Counted from the stretch's first letter, positions 20,207-29,966 are shown. The stretch: DNA of 64,000 nt from Pseudomonas sp. MWU13-2100 (GCF_023242365.1 NZ_JALLIX010000003.1:186001-250000); one strand, 5' to 3'. Numbers and translations: made by a program. Notes: generated by a model from the letters alone, not told the origin.

Positions 20207-20271
20207 TAGACGGCCCAAACGTTACGAAGACCGAGAACAAAGAAAGAGTGTAGGCTCGGCTCGAGAGCTTA

Positions 20272-20740
20272 ATGACGCGTTTGGCCTCAGTCGCAATACA
20301 CAACCCCAATGAACACACCGTTTTTGACCCAGAACTAGATCAGGCCGACCCTCTTCGGGGATTTGGCAGCCCTGAACATCGCAAAGCCGTTGAGCTGGCC
20401 GCTGAAGACGCAGTGATCGCATATTACATAGCACAAGGCTACGACTACCAGCGCACAACACACCTTCCCTGCGGGTATGACTTTATCTTCACGCGCAAAG
20501 AGTCAGCGCTCCATGTCGAAGTTAAGGGTACGGCCAGCACGACACCGCGTTTTTTTCTCACCCGTAACGAACACAATACAGGATTAATGCTCAACCCAGA
20601 CTGGAGGTTAGTCATGGTGACATCGGCGCTATCTAATGCCCCCGCAGGTCATAGAGTACAATCCTCGCCAGCTAAAAGACGCGTTTAACCTTGAATCTTA
20701 TGTTTACATCGGAACATTCGCATCAAAACCCGAATCTTAA
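20272..20740 (+). pseudogene. DUF3883-domain protein with a frameshift near the C-terminus
   Basis: The first frame (20272-20688) encodes AVELAAEDAVIAYYIAQGYD, then GYDFIFTRKESALHVEVKGTAST and FFLTRNEHNT, the pattern of DUF3883, a nuclease-like fold common in defence loci. After SALSNAP the frame goes wrong. Dropping one C from the run of five C near 20640 restores PQVIEYNPRQLKDAF and a stop at 20738-20740. The ribosome site is weak. Either a real disruption or a homopolymer sequencing error. It would close the plus operon; its role there is unknown. Confidence 0.65.
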
Positions 20741-20768
20741 TATTTAACTCCTGCACCGCGACAAAAAC

Positions 20769-20800
20769 AAAAGCCCATTGTTAAGCGGGCTTTTATTTAT
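20769..20800 (+). terminator. Terminator at the end of the TIR-operon segment
   Basis: Stem AAAAGCCC with GGGCTTTT (20769-20776 and 20787-20794), eight-base loop, then TTTATTTATT. It follows the DUF3883 gene by 28 bases and precedes the second guaA-like tail. Confidence 0.75.
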
Positions 20801-20814
20801 TGCAAAGAGGGGCC

Positions 20815-20834
20815 ACTCCCACTCAGTTATCAAT
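20815..20834 (-). other. Middle guaA-tail-like sequence
   Basis: ACTCCCACTCAGTTATCAAT agrees with the left site (12269-12288) at 16 of 20 positions. On the minus strand it encodes TEWEW in place of the GuaA ending IEWE-stop, so the stop is lost. As on the left, a terminator lies just outside it and a short antitoxin-like remnant just inside. I read it as a degenerate attachment site from an earlier or tandem insertion. Confidence 0.5.
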
Positions 20835-20983
20835 AGAAGGCAGAAGATCAAATAAATTAACAAGATAAAGCAAGCAGAACCCAAAGGCCTATGAATAGTA
20901 CCATGCCTAGCAAAAACACTACTCAGGAGGCCCGGCCAGCGTCTTTCATAGCAGAGGCAGCCGATCACTGATGCTCCGGGGCG

Positions 20984-21095
20984 GATGGGCAATTCATCCG
21001 CACGCCATCATGCACAACTTCATCCAGCAGCTCAGCCGCATATAACGGATCAGCCTCGAAAACTCTGCCATTGCCTCATCATAACTACGGCTAAT
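20984..21095 (-). pseudogene. Degraded antitoxin-like remnant
   Basis: The minus strand reads SRSYDEAMAE, then after a one-base slip FEADPLYAAELLDEVVHDG. Joined, this is the same sequence type as the 12375-12554 product (THAEAMAELFQADPSYAAALLAEV). No start codon remains and the rest is lost. Its place 150 bases from a guaA-like tail mirrors the left end of the island. Confidence 0.6.
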
Positions 21096-21127
21096 CCAGC
21101 CAATACATCTGACAGGCCCTCCTAGTA

Positions 21128-21526
21128 CTAAGCCTGATTTTGTGAGGCGCTGAAATAGGAGTAGAGAATATCAGCGAAATCAAGCTCATTGATATCGCCG
21201 ACAACCAAATCTCTAACCGCATCCGCCAGAAGATCATTGTCTAGGGTAATTTCATAATCATTGAGCGAAAGATACTCCAAGCCGACTGCAAGTCCGGTAC
21301 GCTTGTTAGCATCAGGCAGTGCATGGCCTTGCGCGATACTGGCAGTGTACTTAGCGGCAATTTCAAATACATCATCGAGGCCATTATAGGCGATCGCATT
21401 ATCGATTCGGGCCAGCGCGCCCTGCAAGATCGGAATATTTACCACCCCTCGCATGCCGGGCTCGGTAGTCAAGATTTGAGTATTTATCTCAATGACCCGT
21501 TCAAATGGAAAGAAGATCAATTCCAT
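21128..21526 (-). CDS. doc: Doc-family (Fic-fold) toxin
   Basis: A 132-residue protein with the death-on-curing signature HALPDANKRTG at about residues 65-75, the Doc variant of the Fic motif, and a preceding helix ASIAQG. Doc proteins phosphorylate elongation factor Tu and stop translation. The start ATG overlaps the stop of the upstream 56-residue gene as TAATG, the usual antitoxin-first order. It lies in the right part of the island, where it could stabilise the element. Confidence 0.85.
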   Translation of the reverse strand: MELIFFPFERVIEINTQILTTEPGMRGVVNIPILQGALARIDNAIAYNGLDDVFEIAAKYTASIAQGHALPDANKRTGLAVGLEYLSLNDYEITLDNDLLADAVRDLVVGDINELDFADILYSYFSASQNQA

Positions 21527-21696
21527 TACATGTCAGCCAGTTTCCGAAAGGTCTTCTTGTGAGTTGTCAGAACGAGCCTGGTTTCCAAAAAAACGATCCG
21601 CTTACCCGGGTCGCCACCCAAGTCCAGCTTCTTGGTGGCTTTAATTTTAGGCCTCTCTACTATGGATACGCCATAGGTGTTCAGCTTGTGGTTCAT
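21526..21696 (-). CDS. 56-residue antitoxin partner of Doc
   Basis: A short frame from the ATG at 21696 encodes MNHKLNTYGVSIVERPKIKA followed by TKKLDLGGDPGKRIVFL and ending THKKTFRKLADM. Its TAA shares a base with the Doc start. The ribosome site is weak (GGGG ten bases upstream). The sequence is basic and short, unlike classic Phd, but position and coupling identify it as the antitoxin. It may wrap Doc through its C-terminal part. Confidence 0.75.
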   Translation of the reverse strand: MNHKLNTYGVSIVERPKIKATKKLDLGGDPGKRIVFLETRLVLTTHKKTFRKLADM

Positions 21697-21923
21697 GGCT
21701 TGAGTACCCCATACGGCTTGATCAATGTTTACTCACAAGGTAGCACACTAAAAGGCAAGACACACCACCGAGCCATCGACGGCGTCATACGCTGCTTGCC
21801 GATTGGCACCAGTGCCACGTCAGCGCGCAACTCAGCAGCGGTCATTGCTGACAGAAAACTCAGGGAAGGGCCGCAATAAAACCCAACGGGCTATCGCGGC
21901 CTCAGCAAAGCATGGAGTAAAAA

Positions 21924-22211
21924 TCAGCAGACGCGCCGCTCTGCCATCAGGCCACGCTGTTGAATCACCGCAAAAACGTCATTAACGTCCTGCAACAGGA
22001 TTCGACTGATGTTGGCGATAGAAGCAATATCGCGTGGATCGCTGTCATTCAAGCTACAACAAGAAAAAAGACTCAGGATATTACCCAAGGCACCGATGCG
22101 CTCGCTGACGCAGGCATGCAGGTCGACCAGGGGCGCATGGCTATCGATGTACAGGACAGGGTGCTCGGAAGCTACGGTATCGACGGGGGTAAAGCGTTCG
22201 TTACTTTGCAT
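21924..22211 (-). CDS. Small conserved-looking Pseudomonas protein, DUF3077-like
   Basis: A 95-residue frame. The stretch VLYIDSHAPLVDLHACVSERIGALGNIL followed by DIASIANISRILLQDVNDVFAVI has the layout of the small Pseudomonas DUF3077/DUF6124 proteins: a short strand, then two helices. A weak AAGGGAA lies about ten bases before the ATG. Function unknown. It lies between the Doc pair and guaA, within the innermost guaA-tail repeat segment. Confidence 0.5.
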   Translation of the reverse strand: MQSNERFTPVDTVASEHPVLYIDSHAPLVDLHACVSERIGALGNILSLFSCCSLNDSDPRDIASIANISRILLQDVNDVFAVIQQRGLMAERRVC

Positions 22212-22656
22212 GGTAGGAATTCCCTTAAATGTCTTAAAGGGTCACCACCGTCCGCTGCGAAACGAAATGGGTGGCAACTGTGCGCGGGTTCGCAGACCGG
22301 TAATTCCAACCATAAACCCGGCAGACCCGAAGGTCTCCCACGCACAGTCGCCATGGAAGCTTATTGGAGGCGAGAGAAAACGCCAACAACAGGCTTGCGG
22401 CGCTGCTGGTTAGAATGTGTACGGACTGCGAAATCCGTTCGCTGATTCAGCAGCGAAGCACAGACTATAAGCGCCTATCAGCTCACCAGGCGATCAGAGT
22501 AATGAGTGCAATTGTGTCGGAGTGTGCTGCCTCCAAAGGCCATCAGACTTGAATCGCCGAAGCATCCGAGCGCAAATAAAAATGCCAGTCAGCGTGGCTG
22601 ACTGGCATTGAGCTAAAGCGCCTATTCTTCACCCCGCTGACGCGAGGATGAAGCCA
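22212..22656. other. Intergenic region between the small gene and guaA
   Basis: 445 bases without a supported gene. It contains the guaA terminator hairpin at 22582-22608 and, next to the guaA stop, the 13 bases shared with the left island boundary. Nothing else recognisable. Confidence 0.5.
22577..22610 (-). terminator. guaA terminator
   Basis: Twelve-bp stem (ATGCCAGTCAGC and its complement) with loop of three at 22582-22608, followed on the minus strand by TTTTTATTT. It ends the guaB-guaA transcript 48 bases after the guaA stop. Confidence 0.85.
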
Positions 22657-24234
22657 TCATTCCCACTCGATCGTCGCCGGCGGCTTGCTCGACACGTCGT
22701 AGGTGACGCGGGAGATGCCTTCGATCTCGTTGATGATCCGGCCGCTGACGGTTTCCAGCAGCTCGTACGGCAGGTGCGCCCAACGGGCGGTCATGAAGTC
22801 GATGGTTTCCACCGCACGCAGGGCCACGACCCAGGCGTAACGCCGGCCGTCACCGACCACACCGACCGATTTCACCGGCTGGAACACCACGAACGCCTGG
22901 CTGACCTTGTGATACCAGTCGGCCTTGCGCAGTTCTTCGATAAAGATATGGTCGGCGCGACGCAGCAGGTCGGCGTATTCCTTCTTCACTTCACCGAGGA
23001 TCCGCACACCCAGGCCCGGGCCCGGGAACGGGTGACGGTAGACCATGTCGTAGGGCAGGCCGAGCTCCAGGCCAAGGCGACGAACCTCGTCCTTGAACAG
23101 TTCGCGCAGCGGCTCGACCAGCTTGAGGTTCATCTCTTCCGGCAAGCCACCGACGTTATGGTGGGACTTGATCACGTGGGCCTTGCCGCTTTTCGCGCCA
23201 GCCGACTCGATCACGTCCGGGTAGATGGTGCCCTGGGCCAGGTACTTGATGTTGTCCAGCTTGCAGGACTCGGCATCGAACACGTCGATAAAGGTGCGAC
23301 CGATGATCTTGCGCTTCTTCTCAGGGTCCGACTCGCCGGCCAGGTTGTTCAGGAATTGATCCTCGGCGTTGGCGCGGATCACCTTGACGCCCATGTTCTC
23401 GGCGAACATGGCCATCACTTGCTCGCCTTCGTGCAAGCGCAGCAGACCGTTGTCGACGAAGACGCAGGTCAGTTGGTCGCCGATGGCCTTGTGCAGCAGT
23501 GCCGCAACCACCGAGGAGTCAACGCCACCGGACAGGCCCAGCAGGACGTTGTCGGTGCCGACCTGGGCACGGATGTTGGCGATGGCGTCTTCAGCGATCT
23601 TCGACGGCGTCCACAGCGCTTCGCAGCCGCAGATGTCGAGGATGAAGCGCGACAGAATGCGACCGCCCTGCTTGGTATGTGTTACTTCCGGGTGGAACTG
23701 CACGCCGTAGTAACGCAGGTCGTCGTTGAACATGCCGGCAATCGGGCAGCTCGGGGTGCTGGCCAGGATATGGAAGTCCTTTGGCATCCGGGTGACCTTG
23801 TCACCGTGGCTCATCCAGACGTCGAGGCCAAACAGGCCATCGGCGTCGACGTGGTCTTCGATGCCGTCCAGCAGACGACTCTTGCCGACCACATCGACAC
23901 GGGCATAACCGAATTCACGCAACTCGGAACCTTCGACCTTGCCGCCCAACTGCTCGGCCATGGTCTGCATGCCGTAGCAGATACCGAAGACCGGAACCCC
24001 CAGGTCAAACACGGCTTGCGGGCAGCGCGGGCTGTCGGCTTCGTGCACGGACTCGGGACCGCCGGCGAGGATGACGCCTTTGGGAGCGAATTCGCGAATC
24101 GCTTCGTCGTCCATGTCGAACGGATGCAGTTCGCAGTACACGCCGATTTCACGCACGCGGCGGGCAATCAGCTGGGTGTACTGGGAACCGAAGTCGAGGA
24201 TCAGGATGCGGTGGGCGTGAATGTCGAGGGCCAT
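22657..24234 (-). CDS. guaA: GMP synthase (glutamine-hydrolysing)
   Basis: A 525-residue enzyme that aminates XMP to GMP with ATP and glutamine. The class I glutamine amidotransferase domain (about 1-200) has the nucleophile in [10 protein letters not shown] and the dyad in [11 protein letters not shown]. The ATP-pyrophosphatase P-loop is [10 protein letters not shown] (about 235). The C-terminal dimerisation domain ends [10 protein letters not shown]. The 3' end is the known insertion target of integrative elements, and the island abuts it here without altering the protein. Confidence 0.98.
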   Translation of the reverse strand: MALDIHAHRILILDFGSQYTQLIARRVREIGVYCELHPFDMDDEAIREFAPKGVILAGGPESVHEADSPRCPQAVFDLGVPVFGICYGMQTMAEQLGGKVEGSELREFGYARVDVVGKSRLLDGIEDHVDADGLFGLDVWMSHGDKVTRMPKDFHILASTPSCPIAGMFNDDLRYYGVQFHPEVTHTKQGGRILSRFILDICGCEALWTPSKIAEDAIANIRAQVGTDNVLLGLSGGVDSSVVAALLHKAIGDQLTCVFVDNGLLRLHEGEQVMAMFAENMGVKVIRANAEDQFLNNLAGESDPEKKRKIIGRTFIDVFDAESCKLDNIKYLAQGTIYPDVIESAGAKSGKAHVIKSHHNVGGLPEEMNLKLVEPLRELFKDEVRRLGLELGLPYDMVYRHPFPGPGLGVRILGEVKKEYADLLRRADHIFIEELRKADWYHKVSQAFVVFQPVKSVGVVGDGRRYAWVVALRAVETIDFMTARWAHLPYELLETVSGRIINEIEGISRVTYDVSSKPPATIEWE

Positions 24235-24241
24235 GAGTCAT

Positions 24242-24339
24242 TCTCGTCTGTGAAATCAGAAACAACACGGGGCTGTCATCAACAGCCCCGGTTCAAATTC
24301 GTCAATCGCCTCCCGAGCTCGGCCAGGAGGCGATCACTA
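24242..24339 (-). other. guaB-guaA intergenic hairpins
   Basis: Two strong stems lie between the genes: CGGGGCTGT with ACAGCCCCG (24268-24290) and ATCGCCTCC with GGAGGCGAT (24305-24334). Neither is followed by a T-run, so they more likely stabilise or process the joint transcript than end it. Confidence 0.6.
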
Positions 24340-25887
<1,548 letters not shown>

Positions 25888-25891
25888 TTAT

Positions 25892-26440
25892 TTAAAGTTC
25901 CACTTTTACCCAGGCCACTGGCTGGTCCAGCCAGTCGGCGAACTCGTCGAGAAAGCTCTGCTTGAAGCCGGCTTCGGCCCAGTTGTTGAAGATAAAGCCC
26001 AGGTTGGAAAAAGCGCATTCCTGCAGGAACAGAAAGCCGTTGATATCGTCTTCATGGCCGCACAGCGGGCAGATGAAGTTCTCGGTACGCCCCGGCATCC
26101 ACTCCTCGAGGCTGTCGAACAACGCCTCGCCGACTTCCTTGCGGCACTCGGCGCAGCCTGCTTCTTCGAGAAAACCCTTGGCCGGGGTATAGATGCAGCG
26201 CTTGGTGACGATCTCCAGGCCGTTGATCGGCTCATGGAACGGCAGCGCTTCGGGGTGCAGGACCACGCTGGCGGCGCCCGGGGCAATGGCATGGGCCATG
26301 CGATTGCCGGTGCGCCCGCAGGTGCTCAGTTGCTCCTCGATGATGTTCTTGCGCACCAGCCAGCGCACAACGGCCCGGGCCCGGGGTTCGTGGACCGGCA
26401 GGGTGGAAATCTTCGGAACGATGATGCTTTGCGAATTCAT
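25892..26440 (-). CDS. Conserved zinc-ribbon-like protein of unknown function
   Basis: A 182-residue protein. Two cysteine pairs, CAEC near residue 95 and CPLCGHED near 124, could bind zinc. The N-terminal part (RARAVVRWLVRKNIIEEQLSTCG) looks like a small helical domain, and a second segment reads ASVVLHPEALPFHEPINGLEIV. No signal peptide or membrane segment. Pseudomonas homologues have been given inconsistent names; I assign no function. It stands alone between guaB and the TauE/SafE gene on the same strand. Confidence 0.7.
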   Translation of the reverse strand: MNSQSIIVPKISTLPVHEPRARAVVRWLVRKNIIEEQLSTCGRTGNRMAHAIAPGAASVVLHPEALPFHEPINGLEIVTKRCIYTPAKGFLEEAGCAECRKEVGEALFDSLEEWMPGRTENFICPLCGHEDDINGFLFLQECAFSNLGFIFNNWAEAGFKQSFLDEFADWLDQPVAWVKVEL

Positions 26441-26494
26441 GGGTACTGCCTGGAGCGTTTGCGACCCGGCAGCTTAATCCCTGAAACCCCGAGG

Positions 26495-27262
26495 TCAAGT
26501 ACTGAAATAACGGCTGATCAGGGCAATCCCGCTGGCCAGCACCAACCAGGTCACCAGCCGCACAAAGGCTTCGCGCGACAGCCGGCGGATCAAACGCCGG
26601 CCGATCAACGAGCCCAGCAGCATCGCCGGCAGCAGGCAGAGCGCCAACGCCAGCAGGGGCAATTCAGCATACACCCCGGCGATCACGAACAGCGACAAAC
26701 GCACCACCGTACTGCAACTGATCAGGGCGCTTTGGGTGGCCCGGGCCGCGTCCTTGGGTAAGCGACTATTAAGGTAGATCGCATAAAGAAAGCCGCCGCT
26801 GCCAAACAGCGCACCGAACATCCCGCCCACCGTGCCCATGGGCACGGCCCAACCCGCCGCCAGCTGTGTCGGTCGCGCCTTGACCAACAAGCCATAGACC
26901 GCATAGGCGCTGATGAACAAGCCCATCAGCAGCAGCAGCATGTCGGACTTGAGATTCAACAGGAAGATCACCCCCAGGGTGCAACCCACTGCCATGCACG
27001 GCAGCAACCGCAGCAACTCAGGCTTGGCGACATCCTTGCGCGACGGCAGCAAATTGCCAAAGGCCGCGATGAAATCCAGCAGCACCAGCAAAGGAACGAT
27101 TTTCGACAGCGGCATGAACAGGATCAGGATCGGCCCCGCCACCAGCGCCGTGCCAAAACCGGCCACACCGAAGACGATATAGGCCAGGGCCACGCCCAGC
27201 TCCACCACCAGCCAATCGGTGGCACTGAACGGCCACTGGTCCAACAGTGCGACAAGACTCAT
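26495..27262 (-). CDS. TauE/SafE-family membrane permease
   Basis: I chose the ATG at 27262 (MSLVALLDQW), which has GGAAG eight bases upstream; the longer frame adds 37 polar residues. The 255-residue protein has about eight hydrophobic helices, with the family's glycine-rich segments VFGVAGFGTALVAGPIL and VGGMFGALFGSGGFLYAIYL. The family exports sulfite, sulfoacetate or other organic anions; the substrate here is unknown. Divergent from a LysR regulator 100 bases away, which probably controls it. Confidence 0.85.
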   Translation of the reverse strand: MSLVALLDQWPFSATDWLVVELGVALAYIVFGVAGFGTALVAGPILILFMPLSKIVPLLVLLDFIAAFGNLLPSRKDVAKPELLRLLPCMAVGCTLGVIFLLNLKSDMLLLLMGLFISAYAVYGLLVKARPTQLAAGWAVPMGTVGGMFGALFGSGGFLYAIYLNSRLPKDAARATQSALISCSTVVRLSLFVIAGVYAELPLLALALCLLPAMLLGSLIGRRLIRRLSREAFVRLVTWLVLASGIALISRYFST

Positions 27263-27362
27263 GAAGAACACTTCCACAATGGGTTCGATTGACTTTAGCC
27301 AGTGCCGAGCCTTGCGACTAATATATTCAGAGCCCACCACCCATCTCAAAAAGGCATGACTC

Positions 27363-28262
27363 GTGATTTCCACCCGCCAACTGCGCTACTTCGTCGAGAT
27401 CGCCGAATCCGGCAGTTTCAGCGCGGCAGCCGAACGCCTGTTTATCGCGCAGTCGGCCTTGAGCCGGCAAATCAAGGAACTGGAAAACCATTTGCAGACG
27501 CCCTTGTTCGAACGTACGGCGCGCCAGCCGAGACTGACCGCGGCCGGTGAAGCTTTCTATCCGCGGGCAAGGAATCTGCTGAGCGAACTGACCAAGGCCA
27601 GCGAGTTGGCGACCCAGGTGGGCAAAGGGCAACTGGGCACCTTGCGCCTGAGCCACTCCAGCACGGTGCCGATGAGCGGTCGATTGCTGCGGGCGATCAG
27701 TCACTTTCTGGAGCAGAGTCCGGGGGCATCGATGGATATCGTCAAGTTGTCCTCCGAAGCCCAGCTTGAAGAACTGGCCGAGGGACGGCTGGATATCGGC
27801 CTGTTGCGCCTACCGGTATTGCGCCAGCGCGAGGGGGTGCAGATCCTGCCGCTGTTCAGCGAGCGCCTGTTGCTGGCGGTGCCGCCGAATCATCCGTTGG
27901 CGGGTTCGAGCGCAGGCATCGACCTGGCGGGATTGAAGGACGAAGCCTTTATTTCCATTCCACATCCGCAGCGTGGTGGCTTGAGTTATCTCTCGGCCGA
28001 GTTGTGCATGCGCCAGGGTTTCTTTCCTCAAGCGGCGCGGGTGGTGTCGCGCAAGACCACCCAGTTGCAGTTGATCCAGGCGGGGTTCGGCATCGCCCTG
28101 CTGCCCGAGTCGATGCGGGACATCGCCCCGACGAACATCCATTTCCTGCCGCTCAAGGATCCGGATTGCCAGAGCACCCTGGCCCTGGCTTGCCGCCAGG
28201 ACCCGACGCCACTGGTGGCGCAGTTTGTCGAACGCTTCAGCGAAGACCTGTTGCGCCCCTGA
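27363..28262 (+). CDS. LysR-family transcriptional regulator
   Basis: A 299-residue regulator with a GTG start preceded by AAGG. The winged helix is at 1-60 (LRYFVEIAESGSFSAAAERLFIAQSALSRQIKELE), and the effector-binding domain spans about 90-295 (EGRLDIGLLRLPV, VVSRKTTQLQLIQAGFGIALLP). It resembles BenM/CatM-type regulators of aromatic catabolism. Divergent from the TauE/SafE permease, its likely target. Effector unknown. Confidence 0.9.
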   Translation: MISTRQLRYFVEIAESGSFSAAAERLFIAQSALSRQIKELENHLQTPLFERTARQPRLTAAGEAFYPRARNLLSELTKASELATQVGKGQLGTLRLSHSSTVPMSGRLLRAISHFLEQSPGASMDIVKLSSEAQLEELAEGRLDIGLLRLPVLRQREGVQILPLFSERLLLAVPPNHPLAGSSAGIDLAGLKDEAFISIPHPQRGGLSYLSAELCMRQGFFPQAARVVSRKTTQLQLIQAGFGIALLPESMRDIAPTNIHFLPLKDPDCQSTLALACRQDPTPLVAQFVERFSEDLLRP

Positions 28263-28291
28263 AAACACCGCGAAACCTGTAGGAACAGGGC

Positions 28292-28427
28292 TTATGTGGG
28301 AGTGGAACTTGTGTGGAAGCGGAGCTTGTGTGGGAGTGGAACTTGTGTGGAAGCGGAGCTTATGTGGGAACGGAGCTTATGTGGGAGTGGAGCTTGTGTG
28401 GGAGCGGAGCTTATGTGGGAGCGGAGC
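28292..28427. repeat. Tandem array of eight 17-bp units derived from a REP half
   Basis: Eight uninterrupted 17-bp units, each a variant of TTATGTGGGAGCGGAGC, fill 136 bases exactly. The last unit runs straight into TTGCCCGCGAAG, the rest of a normal REP core, so the array is an expansion of the GTGGGAGCGGAGC part of REP. Units differ at A/G before TGTGG, GGG or GGA, and GCGG or GTGG, alternating at the left end. An inverted REP half follows at about 28464-28488. Not coding, because 17 is not a multiple of three. Confidence 0.9.
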
Positions 28428-28463
28428 TTGCCCGCGAAGCTTTTAGCGCCCTCACAGCCGCCT

Positions 28464-28488
28464 TCGCGAGCAAGCTCTGCTCCCACAA
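28464..28488. repeat. REP half facing the tandem array
   Basis: CTTCGCGAGCAAGCTCTGCT and the following CCCACA are a REP copy inverted relative to the 17-bp array, able to pair with any of its units. Confidence 0.75.
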
Positions 28489-28568
28489 TAGATTCGGGCT
28501 GCTCACAAAATCTGCGTTCGACGACATAACCTAGAGATTGCCAGTCGAATGCCTTTATCATGCCGCCC

Positions 28569-29948
28569 ATGATTAAAGATCCCTTTTCACGCCTGGGCCT
28601 CGACCGCGAAGTCCTCACTGTCAGCCAGCTCAACGGCCGCGCGCGGGTGTTGCTCGAAGACGTGTTCAGCAATATCTGGGTCGAAGGCGAAATCTCCAAC
28701 CTCGCCCGCCCGGCGTCCGGCCATATCTATTTCACCCTCAAGGACAGCGGCGCCCAGGTGCGTTGCGCACTGTTCCGGCACAACGCCGCCCGGGTGCGCC
28801 AGGCACTGAAAGACGGCCTGGCGGTCAAGGTCCGTGGCAAGGTCTCGCTGTTCGAAGGCCGTGGCGACTACCAACTGATTCTCGACACCGTGGAGCCCGC
28901 CGGTGATGGCGCCCTGCGCCTGGCTTTCGATGCGCTGAAGGAAAAACTCAGCGCCGAAGGCCTGTTCAGCGCCGAGCGCAAGGTCCCCCTCCCCGCCCAT
29001 CCGCAGCGCATCGGCATTATCAGTTCGCCTACCGGCGCGGTGATCCGCGACATCATCAGCGTGTTCCGCCGCCGCGCACCGCAGGTCGAGCTGACGCTGA
29101 TCCCCACCGCCGTGCAGGGCCGCGAAGCCATCACGCAGATCGTCCGGGCGCTGAAGTTGGCCGATGCCAAGGGCTTCGACGCACTGATCCTGGCCCGTGG
29201 CGGCGGCTCGCTGGAAGACCTCTGGTGCTTCAACGAAGAAGCCGTGGCCCGGGCGGTGGACGCCTGTGTCACGCCCATCGTCAGTGCCATCGGCCATGAA
29301 ACCGATGTGTCCATCAGCGACTTTGTCGCCGACGTCCGCGCGCCGACCCCGTCCGCCGCCGCCGAACTGCTGGCCCCGGACACAAGCGACCTGCAACGCC
29401 GGGTCGAGAGCTTGCAGCGGCGTCTGGTGATGCGTATCCGCGACCGCCTGATGCGCGACCGCCTGCGCCTCGACGGCCTGGCCCGACGCCTGCGCCACCC
29501 GGGTGAGCGCCTGCGCCAGCAGGCCCAGCGCCTGGATGACCTGGACATGCGCATGCGTCGGGCCTTCGACCGCCAGCTCAATAGCCGCCGGGAAAAACTG
29601 ATCCGCCTGGAAACCCGCCTCGCCGGGCAACACCCGGGACGTCAGCTGGCGCTGTTGCGCCAACGCCTGGACAGCCTCGCCGAACGCCTGCCCCGGGCCA
29701 TTCGCGAAGGCCTGAAAGCCCGGCGCCTGCAACTGCAAAGCCAGATGCAGACACTGCATGCGGTCAGTCCGCTGGCCACCCTGGGGCGTGGCTACAGCAT
29801 CCTGCTGGACGAGCGCGGCCAGGCCATCCGCAGCGCCGGGCAGACCCACACCGGCCAACGCCTGAAGGCCAAACTCGGCGAAGGGGAACTGCAGGTACGG
29901 GTCGAGGACAATCACCTGACGCCCGTCACCCTTTCTTTACTGGACTGA
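28569..29948 (+). CDS. xseA: Exodeoxyribonuclease VII large subunit
   Basis: About 459 residues from the ATG at 28569 (MIKDPFSRLGLDREVLTVSQ), the start usual for pseudomonads; an in-frame ATG at 28560 is possible, and neither has a good ribosome site. The N-terminal OB fold (about 15-110) reads VWVEGEISN-type sequence and SGHIYFTLKD. The catalytic domain contains IGIISSPTGAVIRDI, ILARGGGSLEDLW and IGHETDVSISDFVAD, followed by long helices. With XseB, encoded elsewhere, it degrades single-stranded DNA to oligonucleotides. Cytoplasmic. Confidence 0.95.
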   Translation: MIKDPFSRLGLDREVLTVSQLNGRARVLLEDVFSNIWVEGEISNLARPASGHIYFTLKDSGAQVRCALFRHNAARVRQALKDGLAVKVRGKVSLFEGRGDYQLILDTVEPAGDGALRLAFDALKEKLSAEGLFSAERKVPLPAHPQRIGIISSPTGAVIRDIISVFRRRAPQVELTLIPTAVQGREAITQIVRALKLADAKGFDALILARGGGSLEDLWCFNEEAVARAVDACVTPIVSAIGHETDVSISDFVADVRAPTPSAAAELLAPDTSDLQRRVESLQRRLVMRIRDRLMRDRLRLDGLARRLRHPGERLRQQAQRLDDLDMRMRRAFDRQLNSRREKLIRLETRLAGQHPGRQLALLRQRLDSLAERLPRAIREGLKARRLQLQSQMQTLHAVSPLATLGRGYSILLDERGQAIRSAGQTHTGQRLKAKLGEGELQVRVEDNHLTPVTLSLLD

Positions 29949-29966
29949 TTTTCAAGGTATCCAAGC

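Larger units (their letters stand above)
18607..20253 (+). pseudogene. TIR-domain protein, frameshifted and interrupted by an IS element
   Basis: The first frame (18607-19095) gives 162 residues with a TIR domain: FTFLSHSSKDNELVPAVITIL, ARVYVDTKDPTL and SKWVPWELGLSDGYK with E112 as the candidate catalytic glutamate. Around 19040-19055 the frame breaks, because the neighbouring frame continues sensibly as HVVGWYENAMLHGEWIV and DWSYCIASDSAYFIP. That frame then enters the IS at 19265. Removing the IS and one TA copy restores the ending FLDGPNVTKTENKERV with a stop at 20251-20253. The catalytic part remains readable, so a truncated TIR protein may still be made. Confidence 0.75.

Noticed and set aside
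14214-20740. Canonical Thoeris or CBASS locus
   Set aside because: ThsB-like TIR genes are present, but no ThsA (SIR2-SLOG or other) and no CD-NTase can be found on either strand, so neither name applies.
12266-22656. Prophage
   Set aside because: No phage structural, lysis, replication or integrase genes are visible in the island.
24268-24334. Riboswitch upstream of guaA
   Set aside because: Only two simple stems are present between the genes; no purine-aptamer-like conserved core is seen.
28292-28427. CRISPR array or repetitive protein
   Set aside because: Units are contiguous without spacers, and 17 bp is not a multiple of three, so neither a CRISPR nor a coding repeat fits.
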